A stretch of 6,218 bases of DNA from contig JAPFCT010000213.1 of assembly GCA_026169575.1 (NCBI GenBank), positions 1-6,218 on the forward strand, given 5' to 3'. Source of the DNA: Faecalimonas sp. Its GTDB lineage: Bacteria > Bacillota_A > Clostridia > Lachnospirales > Lachnospiraceae. The notes beneath the pieces were generated by a model. That model saw nothing but the letters and a program-made list of their open reading frames with translations, was not told where the DNA came from and did no database searches. Each line of letters starts with the position of its first letter. The first letter of the stretch is position 1. Made by a program: the position numbers and the translations under genes. This document shows, one piece after another, positions 1 through 4,990 of this stretch.

Positions 1-136
1 AGACACACCAAAAAACAAAAAACTTCATAATCAAAGTCATCGCGAATCTCCAACTTTCGCTCTTTTGTTATGCCCTTTTTTATTTCTCATACATTATACA
101 CTATTTTTTACGATTTGAGAAATTTCTTATAAAGTG
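1..136. other. AT-rich intergenic region at the left edge
   Basis: This stretch lies beyond the end of the trpXYZ operon and holds no convincing coding region on either strand. It is rich in A and T runs. The only signal seen is a possible minus-strand promoter at 93-121, which would serve a gene outside the window to the left. Confidence 0.5.
93..121 (-). promoter_or_regulatory. Possible promoter reading off the left edge
   Basis: On the minus strand a perfect TATAAT (93-98) is preceded at 17 bp by TTCTCA (116-121), which matches TTGACA at four of six positions. It sits just past the operon terminator and points out of the window, so it could drive the next gene on the same strand. The -35 is weak and the region is AT-rich, so a chance match is possible. 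Confidence 0.35.
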
Positions 137-170
137 AAAAAATAAGGATGGACATCCTTCTTCCATCCCT
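137..170 (-). terminator. Intrinsic terminator ending the trpXYZ operon
   Basis: On the minus strand GGATGGA (162-168) pairs with TCCATCC (146-152) around a 9-nt loop. A G-U and an A-U pair extend the stem outward, and a run of six U follows at 137-142. It lies about 18 bp past the trpZ stop codon, where an operon terminator is expected. Confidence 0.8.
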
Positions 171-187
171 ATGTTCTCTGTTCTGTT

Positions 188-961
188 TTAGTTGCCGCAC
201 TCAATGCTGATCTCATGAAACAACTTTAAAATTTCTTCCACACTTGTCTGATGCTTTTCTTTGCCTGACCGATCCAGTATAATCTCTCCCTGATGCATCA
301 TCAAGAGCCGGTTCCCATACTCTGCGGCATAGCGAAGATTGTGTGTCACCATGATCGCTGTCAATTGTTTCTTTTTCACAATTTCATCTGTCAGTTCCAT
401 AATTCGCTCTGCCGTCTTCGGATCCAGCGCCGCTGTATGTTCATCGAGGATCAGAAGATCCACCGGTGTCATCGTAGCCATCAGAAGAGCCATCGCCTGT
501 CTTTGTCCGCCGGACAAAGCCCCCACTTTTGTCTCTAACTTTTCTTCCAGACCAAGCCTTAAGGAAGATAGTAACTCCCGGTAATAGGAAATCCGTTTTT
601 TGTTGATTCCTCTTGTAAATCCATAGCAGTTTCCTTTGTGATCCGCGATCGCCATATTTTCAAGAATTGTCATCCCCGGACAAGTGCCAAGTGCAGGGTT
701 CTGATACACCCTTCCAATCTTCTTGTTTCGCCTGTATTCCTTTTCCTTTGTGAGATCTTTCCCATTCATGCAGATCTGCCCTGCTTCCGGCAGAATACTG
801 CCGCAGATCAGATTCAGCAGAGACGTTTTGCCTGATCCATTACTTCCGATCACGGAGACAAACTCCCCCCGCTCTACTTTCATCCCAAAGTCTTCGAACA
901 GACACATTTCATGGACAGTCCCCGGATTATAGTATTTATAAATATGATTCAGTTCCAGCAT
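188..961 (-). CDS. trpZ: ABC transporter ATP-binding protein, tryptophan importer (TrpZ type)
   Basis: This 257-residue protein is the cytoplasmic ATPase that would power the importer formed with the two upstream genes. All nucleotide-binding motifs are visible: Walker A GSNGSGKT (39-46), Q-loop Gln87, signature LSGGQRQ (149-155), Walker B LLILDE (169-174), D-loop ALD (178-180) and switch histidine His207 in VTHN. The length is normal for a single ATPase domain. The ATG lies inside the end of the permease gene (26-bp overlap) behind a purine-rich stretch containing GGAAGG, which suggests translational coupling. The protein has no tryptophan residue. By family it belongs with the ATPase of the uncharacterised ABC group represented by COG1101. 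The ATPase function is certain; the tryptophan substrate is inferred from the operon and its T-box leader. Confidence 0.9.
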   Translation of the reverse strand: MLELNHIYKYYNPGTVHEMCLFEDFGMKVERGEFVSVIGSNGSGKTSLLNLICGSILPEAGQICMNGKDLTKEKEYRRNKKIGRVYQNPALGTCPGMTILENMAIADHKGNCYGFTRGINKKRISYYRELLSSLRLGLEEKLETKVGALSGGQRQAMALLMATMTPVDLLILDEHTAALDPKTAERIMELTDEIVKKKQLTAIMVTHNLRYAAEYGNRLLMMHQGEIILDRSGKEKHQTSVEEILKLFHEISIECGN

Positions 962-1835
962 TTCCCTTCACCTTCCTTTTCCTCTCCGTACTGATCAGCA
1001 AAATCACAAGAAACAGCACTGCCGTGATCAGTTTCATATCTCTTGGTTCAAAGTTTTTAATCGCAACGCCGACACACAACTTGTAAATCACCGCCCCGGC
1101 AAAGACTGCGGTTGTTGTCTTAAATAAAGGAAGCTTCCGAAACAGACTCGTCCCGATGATCACACTTGCAAGCCCGATCACCATCGCTCCGGTTCCCATG
1201 GAAATTTCAAAAACTCTCTCCTCCTGACAGAATACGCATCCCGCAAGCGCCACAAGCCCATTGGCAATCGCAAGCCCGATGATTTTTACATTTCCCGCAT
1301 CTTTTGCGAGAGAGGTGACGAATTTGTCGTTGTCACCTGCCGCCCGCAGAAGAAACCCTGACTTTGTGCCCAAATAAAGATCCAGCAATAATTTTGCCCC
1401 AAGTGCAATGACAACGATCAGCCCAAGTGTGGCATAGCTTTTCCATGCCCCCGGAAACATCCTGCTGACCAGATCATTTTTAAAAATGGTTGCCTGCGAA
1501 AACAGCGGTACATTTGCAGTCCCGGCAATCCGCAGATTCACTGTCCACAGCGCTGTCATCATAATGATCCCTGCCAGAAGATCCCGGACCTTTCCTTTCA
1601 CATGAATCAATCCGGTAATCATCCCTGCCAGCGCTCCTGCCAGAAATGCCGCAAACAGCGACAGAAACGGGGACATCCCCCTTGTGATCAGCGCAGCCCC
1701 GACCGCCCCGCCGAGCGGGAAACTTCCATCTACGGTCAGATCTGGAAAATCCAGTATTTTGTAAGTAATATACACACCCAGAGCAAGTATCCCGTAGATC
1801 AGTCCCTGCTCCATTGTTGTTATGATCAAATTCAT
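936..1835 (-). CDS. trpY: ABC transporter permease, tryptophan importer (TrpY type)
   Basis: This 299-residue integral membrane protein is the probable translocation channel of the importer. Several hydrophobic segments are visible, for example near residues 10-28, 40-75, 84-97, 136-153, 185-202, 214-230, 242-258 and 268-282. The stretch around 187-230 (GLAIANGLVALAG, then an Ile/Val/Gly-rich helix) resembles the conserved core of the branched-chain-amino-acid-type permease family (BPD_transp_2, COG4120 group). The basic tail ERKRKVK (284-290) is presumably cytoplasmic. The ATG is preceded by GGAAGG at 7 nt. It begins 65 bp after the trpX stop and overlaps trpZ at its end. It has only two tryptophans (97 and 131). 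The substrate is inferred from the leader RNA and neighbours, not from the permease itself. Confidence 0.87.
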   Translation of the reverse strand: MNLIITTMEQGLIYGILALGVYITYKILDFPDLTVDGSFPLGGAVGAALITRGMSPFLSLFAAFLAGALAGMITGLIHVKGKVRDLLAGIIMMTALWTVNLRIAGTANVPLFSQATIFKNDLVSRMFPGAWKSYATLGLIVVIALGAKLLLDLYLGTKSGFLLRAAGDNDKFVTSLAKDAGNVKIIGLAIANGLVALAGCVFCQEERVFEISMGTGAMVIGLASVIIGTSLFRKLPLFKTTTAVFAGAVIYKLCVGVAIKNFEPRDMKLITAVLFLVILLISTERKRKVKGNAGTESYL

Positions 1836-1900
1836 TTTCCTGCCTTCCTTCCCTCATTTTCCGTGTTTGCAGCTCTTATCACGTTCTGCATCTCTCTTAC

Positions 1901-2938
1901 TTACTCTTCCATTTGGTCAAATGTGTCTGCAGCGCTTTTAAGCAGATCCTCTCCAAACGAAATGCCAAGTTGTTCTGCCACTGCAGTATTCAAATAGAGG
2001 TTCCCTCCTGAAATCTCTTCATACTCCATTTCAGATGCTTTTGCCTCTCCCTTCAGTATCTTTGCCGCCATTTTCCCGGTCTGCTTTCCAAGCTTTACAT
2101 AGTCAAGTCCTTCTGCCGCCAGACATCCACGCTTCACCTGCTCTACCTCACTTCCAAAGACTGGAATCTCTGCTTCTTTTGCCCGTTCCAAAATGGTCGG
2201 AAGCGAATTGACTACCGTGTTATCTGTCAGATTGGTCAGACAATCTACCTTTCCGACCAGTTCCTCTGCCGCCATCGCTATTTCCGATGTGTTGCTGACG
2301 CCTGCTGTTACAATCTCAAATCCATACTCTTTTGCATAACTTTCATACGTTTCAATTGCGGACAGAGAATTCACTTCGCTTGTTGTATAGAGAATTCCGA
2401 TTTTCTCTGCATCCGGCAGAATCCGGCGAATCATCTCAAGCTGCTCCCTGATCGGGAGTCTGTCACTCGTTCCGGTCACTTCCCCTGCCGGTTTTTTATC
2501 TTTTTCTGCCAGTTCTGCCGTTTCCGGATCCGTCACCGCCGTATAGATGACCGGAATCTCTGTATCCATCGCCGCATTAAACGCAGCCTGTGCACTCGGG
2601 GTTGCAATCGCACAGATCAGATCCATCTGATCTGACACAAACCGATCTGCAATCTGGCTTGCAGTACCCATATCTGCTGCTGCATTTTTGACTTCTATTT
2701 TCAGGTTTTTTCCTTCCTCCAGCCCTTCTTCTTTTAAGCCTTCCACAAATCCTTCCCTGCAATTATCAAGAGAGCCATGCTCTGCAAACTGGGAGATACC
2801 GATATGATAAATGTTCTCTCCATTCTCTGCATTCTTTACTTCCTGCTGGCCTCCACATCCTGCGGCAACTGCGATCGCTATCGCAGCCGCCAGACTTCCT
2901 GCCAGTTTTCCTACCTTTTTACTCATTCTTCTCATCAT
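1901..2938 (-). CDS. trpX: ABC transporter substrate-binding lipoprotein, probable tryptophan (TrpX type)
   Basis: This 345-residue protein is the extracytoplasmic receptor that would capture substrate for TrpY and TrpZ. The N-terminus is a lipoprotein signal: a basic start (MMRRMSKKVGK), a hydrophobic Ala/Ile/Val stretch and a lipobox AAGC with the anchoring cysteine at residue 28. The mature part begins with a strand like those of the ABC_sub_bind family (IYHIGISQFAEHG, from about residue 43). It continues with family-like segments such as CAIATPSAQAAF, IPVIYTAVTDP and EKIGILYTTSE. The chosen ATG has AAGGAG (2948-2953) 9 nt upstream; ATGs at codons 2 and 5 are less well spaced. It has no tryptophan residue. 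It is the first gene of the operon, about 350 bp downstream of a UGG-specifier T-box. The family is clear; the ligand is inferred from that leader and the known TrpXYZ grouping. Confidence 0.88.
   Translation of the reverse strand: MMRRMSKKVGKLAGSLAAAIAIAVAAGCGGQQEVKNAENGENIYHIGISQFAEHGSLDNCREGFVEGLKEEGLEEGKNLKIEVKNAAADMGTASQIADRFVSDQMDLICAIATPSAQAAFNAAMDTEIPVIYTAVTDPETAELAEKDKKPAGEVTGTSDRLPIREQLEMIRRILPDAEKIGILYTTSEVNSLSAIETYESYAKEYGFEIVTAGVSNTSEIAMAAEELVGKVDCLTNLTDNTVVNSLPTILERAKEAEIPVFGSEVEQVKRGCLAAEGLDYVKLGKQTGKMAAKILKGEAKASEMEYEEISGGNLYLNTAVAEQLGISFGEDLLKSAADTFDQMEE
2613..2634. repeat. Perfect 10-bp inverted repeat inside trpX
   Basis: CAGATCAGAT (2613-2622) and its exact complement ATCTGATCTG (2625-2634) are separated by CC. 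The site encodes part of SDQMDLIC in trpX. A 2-nt loop is too tight for a full hairpin, so fewer pairs would form. No function is evident and it may simply reflect the codons used. Confidence 0.5.
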
Positions 2939-3020
2939 CTTTCTCTGCTCCTTTTCTTTTCAAAAATTATGTTGATATCCACTTGCCAGGCAGACAACTA
3001 TGATGTTAGCAAAAATCAGA
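2939..3020 (-). other. Leader segment between repeat and trpX
   Basis: This is untranslated leader on the minus strand, between the structured repeats and the trpX start. It contains the trpX ribosome binding site AAGGAG (2948-2953). It also holds CTTGCCA (2982-2988, plus strand), which recurs at 3284-3290 on the far side of the repeats. No promoter good enough to bypass the T-box was seen here. Confidence 0.5.
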
Positions 3021-3158
3021 CAATGCGGATCGTGATTGCTTCGAATCGTGAGCACTTCGTGGCTTCGCCTCTCAGTCGCGGGCAGCCCGCGAATATTTTT
3101 CTCGGAATGCTCTCTTTTGTGCAAGCACAACGAGCGCCTTCCTGTGCTTCACATTTCA
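3021..3158. repeat. MITE-like structured repeat, copy 1 (degenerate)
   Basis: The core 3051-3143 matches copy 2 (3173-3265) at an offset of 122 bp with about five differences in 93 positions. The left end (CAATGCGGATCGTGA, 3021-3035) also matches copy 2 but is followed by a 16-bp imperfect duplication around 3029-3060. The G+C-rich hairpin TCGCGGG/CCCGCGA (3076-3092) is intact. Two of the other helices seen in copy 2 are broken by substitutions, and the closing right arm is missing. It lies in the trpX leader and is noncoding; the open frame across it and the T-box is spurious. Confidence 0.85.
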
Positions 3159-3289
3159 CAATGCGGATCGTGAGCACTTCGAGGCTCCGCCTCTCAGTCG
3201 CGGGCAGCCCGCGAATATTTTTCAAGGAACGCTCTCTTTTGTGCAAGCACAACGAGCGCCTTCCTTGAAAAATGCTCACGATCCTTGCC
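3159..3289. repeat. MITE-like structured repeat, copy 2 (intact cloverleaf)
   Basis: This copy folds on paper as a closed multi-branch structure. An outer 12-bp helix joins GGATCGTGAGCA (3165-3176) to TGCTCACGATCC (3273-3284). Inside are hairpins GAGGC/GCCTC (3181-3193) and TCGCGGG/CCCGCGA (3198-3214), and a long arm pairing ATTTTTCAAGGAA (3217-3229) with TTCCTTGAAAAAT (3261-3273). Further pairs CGCTC/GAGCG and TGTGC/GCACA lie within that arm. The ends resemble each other as inverted repeats starting CAA. There is no coding sequence and no U-run after any arm, so it is unlikely to terminate transcription. It looks like a non-autonomous interspersed element; the class is inferred. Confidence 0.85.
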
Positions 3290-3295
3290 AACGCG

Positions 3296-3329
3296 AAAAA
3301 AACCGCCTCAAGCTTTTGCTTGAGACGGT
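3296..3329 (-). terminator. Regulated intrinsic terminator of the T-box
   Basis: On the minus strand ACCGUCUCAAGC (3318-3329) pairs with GCUUGAGGCGGU (3302-3313) around an AAAA loop, with one G-U pair in 12. A run of U follows at 3296-3302. The 5' arm includes the CUCAA that the antiterminator uses, so the two structures are mutually exclusive, as expected for a T-box. Confidence 0.93.
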
Positions 3330-3576
3330 AATAATGGGTATTATTATCGCGGTACCACTCAAATTGACACGTACTGTCCTCTTTCTCATGTACTAACATA
3401 CACTCCTGATTGATAACGGGTTCGGTTCCCGACGTACCATACTCTCCTATAGATTTCAGGTCGCCCTCGAAAGTCCATTCAATTATCAACTTCATATGGC
3501 AATCACACCGCCTGCCACTCTCTGGGATGTTGTTTGATAACCTACTCCTCTTTCTCAACGGTTTCAAAATTTATTT
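3296..3576 (-). ncRNA. T-box riboswitch leader, tryptophan specific (UGG specifier)
   Basis: This RNA senses the charging state of a tRNA and controls the trpXYZ operon by transcription antitermination. The parts appear in order on the minus strand. The lower Stem I helix GAAAG/CUUUC encloses the specifier loop, with AGUA on its 5' side and GAAUGGA on its 3' side. UGG at 3475-3477 is read as the tryptophan specifier codon. Above it, UUAUCAA pairs with UUGAUAA. The AGAGAG bulge and a UGGCA/UGCCA-closed apical loop with GGUG follow. A CGGG/CCCG hairpin corresponds to Stem III. The T-box motif UGGUACCGCG lies within 3348-3360, where UUGAG can pair with CUCAA downstream to form the antiterminator. 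The last part is the terminator. The 5' end is placed from the promoter and is approximate. Confidence 0.93.
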
Positions 3577-3582
3577 TTTATT

Positions 3583-3611
3583 AATCTATTACAGAAATTT
3601 AGATTTGTCAA
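3583..3611 (-). promoter_or_regulatory. Promoter of the T-box leader and trpXYZ operon
   Basis: On the minus strand a perfect TTGACA (3606-3611) is followed after 17 bp by TAGATT (3583-3588), with TG two bases before the -10. Transcription would start near 3576, about 25 nt before the first T-box helix. It lies between the end of the HAD gene and the leader, so the operon has its own promoter. Confidence 0.75.
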
Positions 3612-3643
3612 TACTTTCCGATAATTTTATATTATTATCTTTT

Positions 3644-3674
3644 AAAAAAGGATATTTGACAGATACTTTCTGTC
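3644..3674 (-). terminator. Weak possible terminator after the HAD gene
   Basis: On the minus strand GACAGA and TCTGTC (3658-3674) can form a 6-bp stem with a 5-nt loop, just past the HAD stop codon. Six U occur at 3644-3649, but separated from the stem by about eight bases, which is poor for an intrinsic terminator. Some transcription may therefore continue toward the T-box. Confidence 0.3.
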
Positions 3675-3678
3675 CGGA

Positions 3679-4545
3679 TCAGATAAGAATATATTTTTCG
3701 ATTGCAGATGCAACACCTGCTTCATCGTTCGTTGCAGTGATATCGTCTGCTGCCTGTTTTACTTGTTCCAGTGCATTTCCCATCGCAATGCCGATCCCAG
3801 CTTCGCAGATCATCTCGATATCGTTCTCGCTGTCCCCGGCAGCCATTGTCTGTTCCATCGGGATCTGAAGCATTTCTGACAGAAAACGGATCCCGGTCGC
3901 CTTGCTGACTCCTGTCTTTGTAAATTCCAAATTGGCAAATCCACCGTCCACCGCATGGATATCGGCGCGCTCCTCCAGATATTCTTTTACTTCCTCCCGA
4001 TTCAGGTATCCACCGTCCGGCGCTTTCTGAAAATTCAATGTCACTTTTTGGATCTTCGCTTCATGCGTCCTGATATATGCCTCCAAATCTTTTAACTCTT
4101 TCTTCCAGTCTTTCAGACTTTGCGCCACATACTCCGGTACATCCATATTTTCCACATAGGAAAAACACTGACGCGGTGTGTAAGTAGCGCCATCCATAAA
4201 TACCGTAATATATACTTCCTTTTCCTGAAGAAATTGAAACAGCGGCAGCAATTCCTTCCCGTCCATAGTCTCCTCATGCAGACACATGCCATCCCCACAT
4301 CGATAGACTCCTCCACCGTTTGTCGTGATTACATAATCCATCGCTACTTCCGTAAGCTGATCCCACGGCATCCAGTCATATCCCCTGCCGGATGCCAGCA
4401 CAACCTGCACGCCTTTTTCCCTGGCACGTTTCAGCGCCTGGATCGTTTTTTCTGTAACACGTCCGTTGGAATCAAACAATGTTCCATCTACATCCAGCGC
4501 AAGAAGCCTGACTTCTCTTTTCTTCTCTGTTTCTTTCACAACCAT
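3679..4545 (-). CDS. Cof-type HAD-IIB family phosphatase
   Basis: This 288-residue soluble enzyme is a haloacid-dehalogenase-superfamily hydrolase, likely a Mg-dependent phosphatase acting on a sugar phosphate, nucleotide or similar metabolite. All four motifs are present: motif I DVDGT with nucleophile Asp18 and acid/base Asp20; motif II Ser52 in ASGRG; motif III Lys215 in GVSKATGI; and motif IV GDSEND (Asp248, Asp252). The segment between motifs II and III (about 75-205) is the type IIB cap that sets substrate choice. The length is typical. The ATG is only 2 nt from AGGAGG (4548-4553), while the GTG at codon 3 is 8 nt from it, so translation may start at 4539. It probably shares a transcript with the small ORF upstream. 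The substrate cannot be told from sequence. Confidence 0.9.
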   Translation of the reverse strand: MVVKETEKKREVRLLALDVDGTLFDSNGRVTEKTIQALKRAREKGVQVVLASGRGYDWMPWDQLTEVAMDYVITTNGGGVYRCGDGMCLHEETMDGKELLPLFQFLQEKEVYITVFMDGATYTPRQCFSYVENMDVPEYVAQSLKDWKKELKDLEAYIRTHEAKIQKVTLNFQKAPDGGYLNREEVKEYLEERADIHAVDGGFANLEFTKTGVSKATGIRFLSEMLQIPMEQTMAAGDSENDIEMICEAGIGIAMGNALEQVKQAADDITATNDEAGVASAIEKYILI

Positions 4546-4599
4546 TTCCTCCTCTTTTTCTCTGTCTTTCTATATGACAGTTCTCCGGTAAAACCGCCC

Positions 4600-4770
4600 T
4601 CACCTCTCATTATAAATATAACGGAAGTAAGACGCTGTTCCTAAAATATTTTTATTCTTTCTCAAATCTTCTGTACATGGACCAGACAGAATCTCAGCTG
4701 CAATCTGCTTCTTTTCTTCCTGATTTAAAACAAAAGTAATCATCGTTTCCCCATTTCTATCTATGCACAA
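4600..4770 (-). CDS. Small unrecognised ORF upstream of the HAD gene
   Basis: A frame of 56 codons starts at TTG (4768-4770), behind a strong AAAGGAG (4778-4784) at 7 nt; a 47-codon version starts at ATG (4741-4743) with only a weak GGGG upstream. The product is charged and probably helical, with segments ITFVLNQEEKKQIAAEIL and RKNKNILGTASYFRYIY. It has no signal peptide or membrane segment. It sits between a good promoter (-10 at 4835-4840) and the HAD gene 54 bp downstream, which suggests co-transcription. I do not recognise a family. It could be a real small protein, a remnant of a longer gene or a chance frame; the promoter and ribosome binding site favour a real gene. Confidence 0.5.
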   Translation of the reverse strand: MCIDRNGETMITFVLNQEEKKQIAAEILSGPCTEDLRKNKNILGTASYFRYIYNER

Positions 4771-4834
4771 TATGTTTCTCCTTTCAAAGAGTGATACATC
4801 TCCTTTTTCAACGCAAAGTTTCTATACGCTCCCC

Positions 4835-4863
4835 ATTATACTCTCCGGCACATTTTTCTGCAA
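4835..4863 (-). promoter_or_regulatory. Promoter for the small ORF and HAD gene
   Basis: On the minus strand TTGCAG (4858-4863) is followed after exactly 17 bp by a perfect TATAAT (4835-4840). Only the TTG of the -35 matches consensus, but the -10 and spacing are ideal. It lies downstream of the sugar-binding-protein terminator and about 65 bp upstream of the small ORF start. Confidence 0.6.
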
Positions 4864-4884
4864 GCTGCTGAGTTTCTGCGCATC

Positions 4885-4952
4885 AAAAAAGCACCGCTTT
4901 CCGCATGGAATCCTGTTTTTCAACTTTCATCCATCACCGAAAGTGGCGCTTT
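4885..4952 (-). terminator. Long-loop terminator after the sugar-binding-protein gene
   Basis: On the minus strand AAAGCGCCACTTTC (4939-4952) pairs with GAAAGCGGTGCTTT (4888-4901), giving 14 positions with one G-U pair and one A-C mismatch. A run of six U follows at 4885-4890, part of it shared with the stem. The loop is about 37 nt, which is long for an intrinsic terminator. The place, 38 bp past the stop codon, is right for one. Confidence 0.6.
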
Positions 4953-4990
4953 CTGGTTCTCTTTATATAAAATTTTCTTTCCAGCCCTTA

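Noticed and set aside
2613..2634. Operator-like palindrome inside trpX
   Set aside because: It is a perfect inverted repeat, but it lies well inside a coding region, has a 2-bp spacer and is explained by the codons for SDQMDLIC. No promoter is nearby.
2777..3268. Open frame of 163 codons on the plus strand over the trpX start and repeats
   Set aside because: It is antisense to the trpX signal peptide and spans the noncoding repeats. No ribosome binding site or family resemblance was seen.
3217..3273. Long hairpin in repeat copy 2 as an extra terminator in the trpX leader
   Set aside because: The arms pair perfectly, but no U-run follows on either strand beyond the arm itself, so intrinsic termination is not supported.
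3021..3289. CRISPR-like array
   Set aside because: There are only two copies, each over 90 bp, adjacent and internally self-complementary, with no short regular repeat and spacer pattern.
3016..3567. Open frame of 183 codons on the minus strand across the T-box and repeats
   Set aside because: It runs through the riboswitch helices, the terminator and both repeat copies, and its sequence repeats only because the DNA does. It resembles no protein family.
4120..4644. Open frame of 174 codons on the plus strand opposite the HAD gene
   Set aside because: It is the antisense of a well-supported HAD phosphatase with all catalytic motifs, and has a composition typical of shadow frames.
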